A stretch of 64,000 nucleotides of DNA from Flavobacteriaceae bacterium (GTDB lineage Bacteria; Bacteroidota; Bacteroidia; Flavobacteriales; Flavobacteriaceae): NCBI GenBank assembly GCA_028284005.1, contig JANQSO010000005.1:1-64000 (forward strand). Reading direction: 5' to 3'. The position numbers and the translations under genes were made by a program. Of the stretch, positions 42,125 through 50,110 are shown piece after piece; the first letter of the stretch is position 1, and every line of letters starts with the position of its first letter. The notes under the pieces were generated by a model. The model saw only the letters and a program-made list of their open reading frames with translations. It made no database searches and was not told the origin of the DNA.

Positions 42125-42466
42125 CTACTTCTCTTTTAACATTGAATACAGAATAGATTGAAGGAAGGAGAGTAATAAACTGAAAAGCAGTGCCCACCAA
42201 ATATTGGAAACGGCAAAACCATCTATGAAGTAATCTGCCATTAAAATGATAACCGCATTGATAATCAGCAAGAACAATCCCAAAGTAATAATGGTTACCG
42301 GAAGTGTTAGTATCACTAAAATTGGTTTTACGATCAATCGCAACAGTGCCAGAACTATTGCTACGATAATAGCAGAAACATAACCATCTACGGATACGCC
42401 CGGTAAAATATAGGCCAAAATAACAACAGCCAGGGCGGTAAGTAATAATCTTAAAATAAGTTTCAT
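42125..42466 (-). CDS. Four-helix membrane protein, phage-holin-IV/YvlD family
   Basis: 113 residues consisting almost entirely of four hydrophobic helices: LLLTALAVVILAYILPGVSV, YVSAIIVAIVLALLRLIVKP, ILVILTLPVTIITLGLFLLI and WWALLFSLLLSFLQSILYSM. The PGVSVDGY and VKPILVILTLPVTI segments are signatures of the COG1950 (YvlD, 'mycobacterial 4TMS phage holin') family. Despite the name these are ordinary chromosomal proteins; no phage genes surround it. Function unknown, possibly envelope stress. It is flanked upstream by a strong terminator, so it has its own promoter in the 24-base AT-rich leader or reads through. Confidence 0.85.
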   Translation of the reverse strand: MKLILRLLLTALAVVILAYILPGVSVDGYVSAIIVAIVLALLRLIVKPILVILTLPVTIITLGLFLLIINAVIILMADYFIDGFAVSNIWWALLFSLLLSFLQSILYSMLKEK

Positions 42467-42490
42467 CTTTTTTTGATTTTTATAAAGATA

Positions 42491-42523
42491 AAAAAACCAC
42501 TCTTAATCAAGAGTGGTTTTTCC
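42491..42523 (-). terminator. Terminator after the lipase-like gene
   Basis: Stem AAAACCACTCTT / AAGAGTGGTTTT with loop AATC and T-run on the reverse strand, closing the fadL-lipase operon. Confidence 0.85.
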
Positions 42524-42544
42524 AAAATACTTAAGAAAGATGTC

Positions 42545-44077
42545 TTAGTTATTTGTAACAGTTACAGTTCCGTAATTCCCAATATTAACCATAGGGATCG
42601 TTGCATCGTACTTTCCATTGATAGCTTCAATAATTAAGTTAGCAGTGTATGCATATCCTCTGGGTGTTGGATGTACTCCGTCCAAAGAAAAGGCTCCTCC
42701 TGTCACATATGTAGATGTTAACATTCCCGCATCGTAAGGCACTCCTGTACTTGCTACTCTTGCCAAGGCAGCTCTGGCATCTAAAAATACCAGGTCATGT
42801 GCACTTGCCAAAGCTTGTATTGTTGCATTATATGAAGTCGCAGCAGTAGAAACACGTCCTTGCTCCACAGCTGTCAATACATATCTGTCTTCCAATGGTA
42901 TTGAAACTCCAACAACACCTAATGGGTTTGAAGGATCAGGAGTAGTTCCTAATACTGAAGATGCCGGTAATACGACCAGGTCATTATCATTAGCCTGGCG
43001 TAACTGTCCTAACAGGCCTGCGGTAATAGGATCCAGATTAAATGGAGGCCCTTGAAGTATAATGCTAAGATCCGTTAAATCATCATCCATAATAGTTGGA
43101 TAGTTCACACCTGCAACAAAGTTTATTTGTCTGGCAGCGGCTTCATCCGAAGAGATAACTCCTGCACCAACAAGGCCGGGTAAGACCTGGGTGTTGTACA
43201 ATCCAAATTGAGCATTTACAACTCCTGCAGTTGCAGCATCCAATGGAATGGCTTGTACAGGCACTGTAGTAAAGTAAGGAATAGAAGTAACATCAGGAAT
43301 GTTAATTAAAACTCCTCCTGTACTGCTAGCAGTTAATGCATCTACTTGTGCACTATAGGCAGAAGCAAATACATTAGGATCTGTAATATCACTTGATCCA
43401 TATGTAGAAGGATCTAAATTTCCTGTCTGGTCTACACCTGCCCCACCGGAAGTTGCATATCCTAAGATATCGTTATTTCCAATCCATAAGCTAAAGAATG
43501 TAGGACTTAAAGAAGCAGCATCTGCTATAACAGTAGCATTGTCACTTGTTGCAAAACGGGCATAGTAAGGGTTAGACGCCCCCGAGGAGACTCCTGCCAC
43601 ATTTCCGTATCCCGGAGCTACTAAATGAAAACTCTTTGCTCCCGGAACTCCCATATTATTAAATGGTCCCGTCGCACTTGTAGTGATCTCTGTAGTAGGT
43701 GTACCCTCTAATGTTACAGGGCCAGGGTTTCCCTGATCGTCCACAGCTAATACCAGTCTGTTTGCAGCAACTTGAGTTCCGCTTAATAATAGTCCTCCAA
43801 TGTTATCTGCCATTAAAGGCTGTGTAAATTCTCCACCGCCAGCTTTGGCAAACTGCTGTGCCATAATGTTAGGGTAAGAATTATTCTGCCCGGTGATGTA
43901 TAAAGCTCCGTCTGCATATCCTGCAGTAAGTGAGTTCCCAACTGCTACATAATTTGAAAGATTTGCAGTACCGCTTGTATAGAATCCATCTTCATCAACA
44001 CGATTATCAAACTCTGCTTCACAACTTACAAATCCAATTGCCAGTATCCCTAAAAATATTTTTATTGTGTTTTTCAT
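42545..44077 (-). CDS. SGNH/GDSL-type hydrolase lipoprotein
   Basis: 510-residue exported esterase/lipase homologue. Lipoprotein signal (FLGILAIGFVSCEAE), then SGNH blocks: I with nucleophilic Ser in YVAVGNSLTAGYADGALY, III with SLWIGNNDILGYA (Gly-x-Asn-Asp) and V with DGVHPTPRGYAYTANLI providing Asp and His. The stretch between is long and low in charge, as in Bacteroidota homologues. It is the second gene after the FadL-type porin (20-base gap), so the pair probably acts on surface lipids: lipase releases fatty acids, FadL imports them. Attached to the outer membrane, facing either side; not decidable. Confidence 0.87.
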   Translation of the reverse strand: MKNTIKIFLGILAIGFVSCEAEFDNRVDEDGFYTSGTANLSNYVAVGNSLTAGYADGALYITGQNNSYPNIMAQQFAKAGGGEFTQPLMADNIGGLLLSGTQVAANRLVLAVDDQGNPGPVTLEGTPTTEITTSATGPFNNMGVPGAKSFHLVAPGYGNVAGVSSGASNPYYARFATSDNATVIADAASLSPTFFSLWIGNNDILGYATSGGAGVDQTGNLDPSTYGSSDITDPNVFASAYSAQVDALTASSTGGVLINIPDVTSIPYFTTVPVQAIPLDAATAGVVNAQFGLYNTQVLPGLVGAGVISSDEAAARQINFVAGVNYPTIMDDDLTDLSIILQGPPFNLDPITAGLLGQLRQANDNDLVVLPASSVLGTTPDPSNPLGVVGVSIPLEDRYVLTAVEQGRVSTAATSYNATIQALASAHDLVFLDARAALARVASTGVPYDAGMLTSTYVTGGAFSLDGVHPTPRGYAYTANLIIEAINGKYDATIPMVNIGNYGTVTVTNN

Positions 44078-44097
44078 TTTTTCTGAATTTTTTTGAA

Positions 44098-45348
44098 TTA
44101 CATTTTATACGTAACACCTAAACCGGGAACAAATGCATTCGATTTGTATTGCCCTCCAAAAGGTGCTGCTACTCCATTTTCAAAATAGTAGTCATAAGAA
44201 GCATCTACTTCTTTAAAGCGCAGGTATAAGAAAGAGGCATCTACCTGAAAATGATCTCCCACATTAAATGTAAGACCAGCCGTATAACCATTACTGTCGT
44301 TACGAGGTGTTTCAGGAGCAAAGTATCCTGCCTGTACCGGAGATTCATCAAAATAATATCCGGCTCTTAAAGTAAACATCTTTGTCGCTTCATATTGTAA
44401 TCCAAAACGATATGTTGAAGCATTTTTATAGTTACGCAGGTTTTGAGAATCTGGAATATTCTCATCTGCCCAGTCAATGTCCAGTGACTCATAAACGTCC
44501 CAGAAGCTACGATTATAGTCGAACGCAAATAACCACTTTTTGCAAAATTTATATGAAAGACCCACTGTTATTTCTGCAGGTAATGGTAAAGATGCATCAA
44601 AAGTAGTATCGGCAAAAGGAGTCAAAGGAGAATTAGGAACATTCTCGAAATCTGCATCGCCATCCTCTGCGCTTAAAATGATTTCGGAACGATAATTCGC
44701 TCCAATCGTCAGGTCTTCAGTAGGCCTGAACATTACACCTGCAGTCCATCCCCATTTAGTGATACCGGACGCGTCAATGGTTACCTCTGCCCTGTTTCCG
44801 TCCAGGTCTGTTAATGTTCTATTTAAGTTACGGTTGAAATTTACAGAACCGATCACATAAATAGGGCCTCCTCCAAAACTTAAGTGGTCACTCACTTTAA
44901 ATGATACGGTAGGCTGAACAAAAATAGCAGCAAGCTCAATATTATTTACCAAATGAGAACCTGCCCAGTCATCTTCGTAGGCAACTTCACTTCCAAAAGG
45001 AGTATACACACCTAAGCCAAAGGCCAACCAGTCATTAGCTTGATAAGATGCATACAGGTACAAAGGTGTACCCGTTGGGCTATCTGTCATTGTGGCTGCC
45101 CCTGTAGCTTCATTTTGATAAGATACATTTGAAAATACGCCACTTACTCCGGCAGATATATTCAACTTGTTTTCAAGATGTACCAACCCGGCAGGGTTAA
45201 AAAATACAAGCTCACTACTGTTTATCACAGCAACACCTGTATGTCCCATTGCCAAGGATTTTTGTCCCTGTAAACTTACGCGGTATCCTCCGGCATACAT
45301 TACTGCTGTTGCCAATGCAAAAACAGCAAGAAGTAATACTTTCTTCAT
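44098..45348 (-). CDS. FadL/OmpP1/TodX-type outer membrane channel
   Basis: 416-residue beta-barrel protein for uptake of long-chain fatty acids or other hydrophobic compounds. Signal peptide MKKVLLLAVFALATAVMYAG, then the N-terminal hatch typical of the family (YRVSLQGQKSLAMGHTGVAV, SSELVFFNPAGLVHL with the NPA motif), followed by amphipathic strands and the terminal aromatic-rich strand ending YKM. The order hatch-NPAG-barrel and the length match E. coli FadL (about 420-450). It heads the operon with the SGNH lipase and has the palindrome shared with etfBA 80-98 bases upstream. Confidence 0.92.
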   Translation of the reverse strand: MKKVLLLAVFALATAVMYAGGYRVSLQGQKSLAMGHTGVAVINSSELVFFNPAGLVHLENKLNISAGVSGVFSNVSYQNEATGAATMTDSPTGTPLYLYASYQANDWLAFGLGVYTPFGSEVAYEDDWAGSHLVNNIELAAIFVQPTVSFKVSDHLSFGGGPIYVIGSVNFNRNLNRTLTDLDGNRAEVTIDASGITKWGWTAGVMFRPTEDLTIGANYRSEIILSAEDGDADFENVPNSPLTPFADTTFDASLPLPAEITVGLSYKFCKKWLFAFDYNRSFWDVYESLDIDWADENIPDSQNLRNYKNASTYRFGLQYEATKMFTLRAGYYFDESPVQAGYFAPETPRNDSNGYTAGLTFNVGDHFQVDASFLYLRFKEVDASYDYYFENGVAAPFGGQYKSNAFVPGLGVTYKM

Positions 45349-45392
45349 AATAATTAAGTTAGGTTAAATATTTATTTTCCTGTGAACTTTTC

Positions 45393-45400
45393 TAAAATTA
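45393..45400 (-). promoter_or_regulatory. Possible -7 element of the fadL operon
   Basis: Reverse strand reads TAATTTTA, one mismatch from consensus, 45 bases upstream of the fadL start. The palindrome at 45427-45446 would then lie at about -41 to -60. Confidence 0.35.
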
Positions 45401-45426
45401 CGCATTAATATTGGCTTTGTCTCCAT

Positions 45427-45446
45427 TTATTATGCGTACATAATAA
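45427..45446. promoter_or_regulatory. Palindromic operator-like site upstream of fadL
   Basis: TTATTATGCGTACATAATAA: eight-base perfect inverted repeat arms around CGTA. Aligned with 1041-1062 upstream of etfBA, the left arm TTATTATGC and inner CATA are identical and about 18 of 22 positions match. Confidence 0.5.
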
Positions 45447-45463
45447 AATAGTTATGTGCAATG

Positions 45464-46225
45464 TTATAAAAAATCCACCACATATTGGTAAAATTCACCC
45501 GGATTTTCGGCGTGTAACCAATGTCCGGCATCTAAAACAGTAGCTATTTTTGCTTTTGGGAAGTGTTTTTTGATAAGAATTTCATCCATAGCATCTATAT
45601 AACCCGATTTCTCTCCTCTTAAGAATAAAGTATCTTTTTTGAAGGTTGTATCATCGGGTAGTGGCTTCCCTATCTCTCCATTTGTTTGAGTTAGTACCGG
45701 AAGGTTTATTCGCAGTGACAATTCTCCTTTGTTTTTCCAGTACAGGTTCTTCAATAAAAACTGACGCACGCCTGCTTCATTGATGTATTGGGAAATCACT
45801 TTCTCTGCTGCTGTTCTTGTCTTTATTTCAGAAAAATCCAGCAAAGACAGTGCTTTTAGTATATCCTGATGGTGTTGAGGATACTCCTTTGGCGATATAT
45901 CTGCTACAATAAGTTTTGCAACAGCCTCTGGATTATCTACTGCAAACAGCATTGCGGTTTTGCCTCCCATAGAGTGCCCCAATAAAGCAATATCTTCCAA
46001 TCTATTGTGTTCACAATATTCTTTTAGGTCTTCAGCCATAAGTGAGTAGCTGAAATGCTCTGAGTGAAAACTCCTTCCGTGGTTACGTTGATCTACCAAA
46101 TGCACCTGAAACCCTCTTTTTGCAAATCTATTGCCCAAAGTTTTCCAATTGTCACCCATTCCCAAAAATCCATGCAGAATAACAAGGGGGGTTCCTTCTC
46201 CAAAAATTTGCGAGTGTAAAAGCAT
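45464..46225 (-). CDS. Alpha/beta-fold hydrolase, YbfF-like esterase
   Basis: 253-residue cytosolic hydrolase. Oxyanion region LVILHGFLGMGDNWKTLG, DQRNHGRSFHSEHFSY, nucleophile elbow IALLGHSMGGKTAMLFA (Gly-His-Ser-Met-Gly), the acid in a following strand and the catalytic histidine in ATVLDAGHWLHAENPGEF. These are the signatures of the YbfF/ABHD11-type acyl-CoA or thioester esterases. Its start overlaps the pdxJ stop by one base (TAATG), so the two are coupled. Divergent lid region prevents substrate prediction. Confidence 0.9.
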   Translation of the reverse strand: MLLHSQIFGEGTPLVILHGFLGMGDNWKTLGNRFAKRGFQVHLVDQRNHGRSFHSEHFSYSLMAEDLKEYCEHNRLEDIALLGHSMGGKTAMLFAVDNPEAVAKLIVADISPKEYPQHHQDILKALSLLDFSEIKTRTAAEKVISQYINEAGVRQFLLKNLYWKNKGELSLRINLPVLTQTNGEIGKPLPDDTTFKKDTLFLRGEKSGYIDAMDEILIKKHFPKAKIATVLDAGHWLHAENPGEFYQYVVDFL

Positions 46226-46938
46226 TAAGTAAGTTTTTGCAAATAATTTTTCACAACGGTTTCCAGCCCCAAATAGATAGCTTCACAAATAAGAGCATGG
46301 CCTATGGAAACTTCCAGAAGATTTGGAATATTTTCTTTAAAAAACCGAATATTCTTCAAAGAAAGGTCATGTCCGGCATTAATTCCTAACCCTAACTTAT
46401 CGGCAAGTATGGCACACTCGGAATAAGGCCTTATGGCACCTTTATTCCCTAAACTGAATTGTTTGGCAAATTCTTCCGTATATAATTCTATCCGGTCTGT
46501 ACCGGTATAAGCAGCACCCTCAATCATACTTAGGTCCGGATCAACGAAAATTGAAGTACGTATTCCATTATGTTTACATTCCGAAATTATTTCGGATAAA
46601 TATTCTTTATGCTTTATAGTATCCCATCCTGCATTCGATGTGATAGCATCCACAGCATCCGGGACCAAAGTGACCTGAGTTGGTTTTATCTCCAGTACCA
46701 TCTTCAAAAAGGAATCTATAGGGTTCCCTTCAATATTATATTCGGTAAGAACCACAGGTTTTAGGTCGTAGGCATCCTGATATTTTATATGCCTTTCATC
46801 GGGGCGCGGGTGAATGGTTACTCCTTGCGCTCCAAACCTCTGCACGTCTTTGGCTACTTCTACCACATTGGGCATATCTCCCCCTCTTGCGTTACGTAAC
46901 GTAGCAATTTTATTGATGTTTACACTTAGTTTGGTCAT
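46225..46938 (-). CDS. pdxJ: Pyridoxine 5'-phosphate synthase
   Basis: Condenses 1-deoxyxylulose 5-phosphate with 3-amino-2-oxopropyl phosphate to pyridoxine 5'-phosphate (vitamin B6). The 237-residue TIM barrel has the N-terminal LSVNINKIATLRNARGGDMP, HPRPDERHIKYQDAYDL with catalytic and phosphate-binding residues, VTLVPDAVDAITSNAGWD, and the C-terminal HDLSLKNIRFFKENIPNLLE, then VSIGHALICEAIYLGLE. Typical length and all motifs. Start of a reverse pair with the esterase; divergent from the CBS-domain gene. Confidence 0.97.
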   Translation of the reverse strand: MTKLSVNINKIATLRNARGGDMPNVVEVAKDVQRFGAQGVTIHPRPDERHIKYQDAYDLKPVVLTEYNIEGNPIDSFLKMVLEIKPTQVTLVPDAVDAITSNAGWDTIKHKEYLSEIISECKHNGIRTSIFVDPDLSMIEGAAYTGTDRIELYTEEFAKQFSLGNKGAIRPYSECAILADKLGLGINAGHDLSLKNIRFFKENIPNLLEVSIGHALICEAIYLGLETVVKNYLQKLT

Positions 46939-47023
46939 AAGCTATATCCTAAAAGACAAAAATACAAAGTTGATCCTCGGTTTTGCATCTTTATTTTAAG
47001 TAATTTGCATAAAAATTTTCATA

Positions 47024-47680
47024 GTGAATACCCAAAATTATATAATCAATGATGTTAAGCCTTTTGATATTTCTTCTGAAATAAAAGAAGTGCAAATTGT
47101 TTTCAATCAACTTACTTATTCGCATATTCCTGTAAAAAAAGACGATATATATGTAGGTTGCATAAGTGAAACTGATGCCCATTGTTTTGAAAGTAGTAAA
47201 TCATTGAGCGAATATCAATATGCCTTAGAAACGTTTTATGTCCGGAAAAATACAAACTGGCTCGATATCTTAGAGGCATTTGCTCTCCATAACAGCAATA
47301 TTATGCCTGTATTGGGGGACAATAACAAATATATGGGGTATTATGAGCTTGGTGACATTATGAACCTGTTCAACAATACTCCCTTTTTAAATGAAGCCGG
47401 AGGAATCATTGTAGTTGAAAAAGGCATTAAAGATTATTCATTTAGCGAGATATGTCAGATCGTTGAAACCAATGACGCTAAAATACTAGGTGTATTTATT
47501 TCTAAAATTGAAAATGACGTGGTGCAAATTACTATTAAAATGGGGCATACCGGAATGAATGTTATTGTACAGACCTTTAGGCGGTATAATTATAATGTGG
47601 TTTCCAATCACGAAGAAGATAAGTTTTTGGAAGATTTGAAGGAACGCTCCAATTATTTGGACAGATATCTAAATATGTAA
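47024..47680 (+). CDS. CBS-domain protein
   Basis: 218 residues with a pair of CBS modules in the first 130 residues (FDISSEIKEVQIVFNQLTYS, then IYVGCISETDAHCFE; NTNWLDILEAFALHNSNIMP with GYYELGDIMNLFNN) and a C-terminal ACT-like part (ISKIENDVVQITIKMGHTGM). CBS pairs usually bind adenine nucleotides or S-adenosylmethionine and regulate partners. Start GTG 47024. NAD kinase follows after three bases, so the domain could sense nucleotides for that operon, but this is inference. The gene order CBS-nadK-DUF6089-uppS is widespread in flavobacteria. Confidence 0.85.
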   Translation: MNTQNYIINDVKPFDISSEIKEVQIVFNQLTYSHIPVKKDDIYVGCISETDAHCFESSKSLSEYQYALETFYVRKNTNWLDILEAFALHNSNIMPVLGDNNKYMGYYELGDIMNLFNNTPFLNEAGGIIVVEKGIKDYSFSEICQIVETNDAKILGVFISKIENDVVQITIKMGHTGMNVIVQTFRRYNYNVVSNHEEDKFLEDLKERSNYLDRYLNM

Positions 47681-47683
47681 GAG

Positions 47684-48568
47684 ATGAAAATTGGTATTTA
47701 CGGACAATTTTATCACGAAAAGTCTGAAGCATATATTCAGCTAATTTTAGACGCTCTTCAAAAAAAGAATGTAGAAATTGTTATTGAAAAGAATTTTCTC
47801 AATATCATTAATTTACATCAGGAGATCACTAAAAACTTTTCGGGAGTTGAAACTTTTTCGGCATTGGACAATTCTTACGATCTTTTTTTTAGTATTGGCG
47901 GTGATGGTACTATATTGAAATCTGTCACATTTGTAGGAGACCTTGGAATTCCTATTGTGGGGATCAATACGGGAAGGTTAGGTTTTTTGGCTACAATTCA
48001 GAAAGAAAAAATCACCGAAAGCATTAACAAAATTCTTGATAAGGATTATTCTATTTCTAAAAGAAGCCTGTTGACCATAACCACAGAGCCGCATAATGAT
48101 GAAATTACTCCACTGAATTTTGCGTTGAATGAAGTAGCCGTTAACCGAAAGAATACCACTTCAATGATCAAAGTAGAGACCCATGTAAATGACAAGTACC
48201 TTACTTCGTATTGGAGTGACGGTCTCATCGTTTCTACCCCAACAGGTTCTACAGGTTACTCCTTAAGCTGTGGCGGCCCCGTTATTGACCCAAGTACAAA
48301 CAGTATCGTCATAACACCTATTGCGCCGCACAATTTAAATGCACGGCCCCTGGTATTGCCAGACAACAGCATTATTACATTAAAAGTCTCGGGAAGGGAA
48401 AAATCATATTTGGTTTCTTTAGACTCCCGTATTGCTACCTTAGAGAATGAAACCACCATTATCATTAAAAAGGCGCCTTTCAATGTTAATTTTGTACAGT
48501 TGCACGATGACAGTTTTATAAAAACGCTTCGGGAAAAACTACTGTGGGGAGAAGACAAAAGAAATTAA
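47684..48568 (+). CDS. nadK: NAD kinase
   Basis: Phosphorylates NAD to NADP. The 294-residue product shows LFFSIGGDGTILKSVTFVGD (GGDG motif), GIPIVGINTGRLGFLA, NEVAVNRKNTTSMIKVE, the NAD-binding SDGLIVSTPTGSTGYSLSCG and GGPVIDPSTNSIVITPIAPH with NLNARPLVLPD. All are diagnostic for PpnK. Starts three bases after the CBS-domain gene stop; followed by DUF6089 with its own promoter box (48644). Confidence 0.97.
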   Translation: MKIGIYGQFYHEKSEAYIQLILDALQKKNVEIVIEKNFLNIINLHQEITKNFSGVETFSALDNSYDLFFSIGGDGTILKSVTFVGDLGIPIVGINTGRLGFLATIQKEKITESINKILDKDYSISKRSLLTITTEPHNDEITPLNFALNEVAVNRKNTTSMIKVETHVNDKYLTSYWSDGLIVSTPTGSTGYSLSCGGPVIDPSTNSIVITPIAPHNLNARPLVLPDNSIITLKVSGREKSYLVSLDSRIATLENETTIIIKKAPFNVNFVQLHDDSFIKTLREKLLWGEDKRN

Positions 48569-48643
48569 ACAATAAAATACCCTAAAATTTGTTAATCAAC
48601 AGAGACTATTTCGCTTAGAATATGGTGAAGCGAAGTTTATTAT

Positions 48644-48651
48644 TATATTTG
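48644..48651 (+). promoter_or_regulatory. Promoter -7 element of the DUF6089-uppS-bamA operon
   Basis: TATATTTG, exact consensus, 17 bases before the ATG at 48668. Confidence 0.6.
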
Positions 48652-48667
48652 CAAACTTTTAAGGCAT

Positions 48668-49360
48668 ATGAAGTATTTCACTGTCCTATTTTTTTTAATA
48701 ACCACCTCTTTTATAGGTCATTCACAAACTTACGAAATTGGAGGGATGCTTGGTGGTGTTAATTATATAGGAGACATAGGTAGAACCAGTTACATTAGCC
48801 CCAATACCCTTGGTTTTGGAGGTATTTTTAAATGGAATCGAAGTCCCAGGCATGCATTTAGAGCTTCTATTCTAATTGCTGATATCAAGGGAGATGATGC
48901 AGACTCTAACGAAAGCAGGAGGCAACAGCGTGGGTATTCTTTTAAAAACTCCATACAAGAAGTGTCCTTAGGTATAGAATATACTTTTTGGGAATTTAAT
49001 ATGTATAGCGGACAACCCGTATCAACACCTTACTTATATACCGGATTAACCTATTTTGGATATAATGCCTTATACAAAAACGGGCAAGGTGTAATTGTAG
49101 ATTATGATAAAGCAGGCGCTGTGGCGATCCCAATGGTAGTAGGATTTAAAACTACTGTAGGCACTAAAATGGTCTTAGGAATGGAAATTGGTGCTCGTTA
49201 TACCTTTACAGACGATCTTGACGGAAGTAACCCCATAAATGGATTAGCCGATGAAGAAAGTCTTAAATTTGGGAATGTTAATAGTGATGACTGGTATGTT
49301 TTTACAGGAGTAACACTTACTTTTACTTTCGGAAGAAGACCTTGCTATTGTAACTTTTAA
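48668..49360 (+). CDS. DUF6089-type outer membrane beta-barrel protein
   Basis: 230 residues. Signal peptide MKYFTVLFFLITTSFIGHSQ, then an outer-membrane barrel pattern of alternating hydrophobic and polar residues: YEIGGMLGGVNYIGDIGRTS, FGGIFKWNRSPRHAFRASIL, SLGIEYTFWEF, and a C-terminal DWYVFTGVTLTFTFGRRPCY. Family members are found at this place in the bamA operon of Bacteroidota and probably assist envelope assembly; function is not established. uppS starts six bases after its stop. Confidence 0.85.
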   Translation: MKYFTVLFFLITTSFIGHSQTYEIGGMLGGVNYIGDIGRTSYISPNTLGFGGIFKWNRSPRHAFRASILIADIKGDDADSNESRRQQRGYSFKNSIQEVSLGIEYTFWEFNMYSGQPVSTPYLYTGLTYFGYNALYKNGQGVIVDYDKAGAVAIPMVVGFKTTVGTKMVLGMEIGARYTFTDDLDGSNPINGLADEESLKFGNVNSDDWYVFTGVTLTFTFGRRPCYCNF

Positions 49361-49366
49361 TATGAA

Positions 49367-50110
49367 ATGAAATTACAGGACCAGATAGATTTAAACAAGT
49401 TACCCAGGCATCTTGCCGTGATTATGGACGGCAATGGCCGTTGGGCCAAACAAAAAGGCTTGTTTAGGACTATGGGGCATGAGAAAGGTACCAAAGCTGT
49501 TCGTGAAATTGTAGAAGCCTGTACAGAACTTAACATTTCGTATCTAACACTCTATGCGTTTTCTACCGAAAATTGGAACAGGCCAAAGATGGAGGTAGAC
49601 CTGCTCATGAAACTTCTGGTCTCATCCTTAAAAAAGGAAATAGATACACTTCAGGAAAATAATATTAAACTGAACGCCATAGGCAATCTTGAATCCCTGC
49701 CAAAGAAAGTCCACAAAGAATTAATTGATGTCATTAAAAAGACGGAAACTAACGATCGGATGACATTAACACTCGCATTAAGCTATGGTTCCAGGGAAGA
49801 ATTAACAAAAACTATTAAAGAGATTAGCCATAAAGTTAAAAATAACCTAATTTCGCCCGAAAATATTGATGAAACGGTAATAAATAATCATCTTTACACG
49901 CGAAATTTACCAGATGTAGATTTACTAATAAGAACAAGTGGAGAGCACCGTATTAGTAATTTCCTTCTTTGGCAAATAGCTTATGCTGAATTGTACTTCA
50001 CGGAGACTCTTTGGCCAGATTATACAAAAACCCATCTTTTTGAAGCAATTATAAATTATCAAAACAGAGAAAGAAGATTTGGAAAAACCAGTGAACAGCT
50101 TAAAGAATAG
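49367..50110 (+). CDS. uppS: Undecaprenyl/isoprenyl diphosphate synthase
   Basis: Cis-prenyltransferase building the C55 lipid carrier for peptidoglycan and O-antigen. The 247-residue product has the catalytic aspartate in LAVIMDGNGRWAKQKGLFRT, the LTLYAFSTENWNRP motif, and the C-terminal DLLIRTSGEHRISNFLLWQI, AYAELYFTETLWPD blocks. Full length. It overlaps bamA by 20 bases if bamA starts at GTG 50091, implying translational coupling. Confidence 0.97.
   Translation: MKLQDQIDLNKLPRHLAVIMDGNGRWAKQKGLFRTMGHEKGTKAVREIVEACTELNISYLTLYAFSTENWNRPKMEVDLLMKLLVSSLKKEIDTLQENNIKLNAIGNLESLPKKVHKELIDVIKKTETNDRMTLTLALSYGSREELTKTIKEISHKVKNNLISPENIDETVINNHLYTRNLPDVDLLIRTSGEHRISNFLLWQIAYAELYFTETLWPDYTKTHLFEAIINYQNRERRFGKTSEQLKE

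Noticed and set aside
42125..42466. Phage holin
   Set aside because: The family name is historical (COG1950/YvlD); no lysin or phage genes are nearby.
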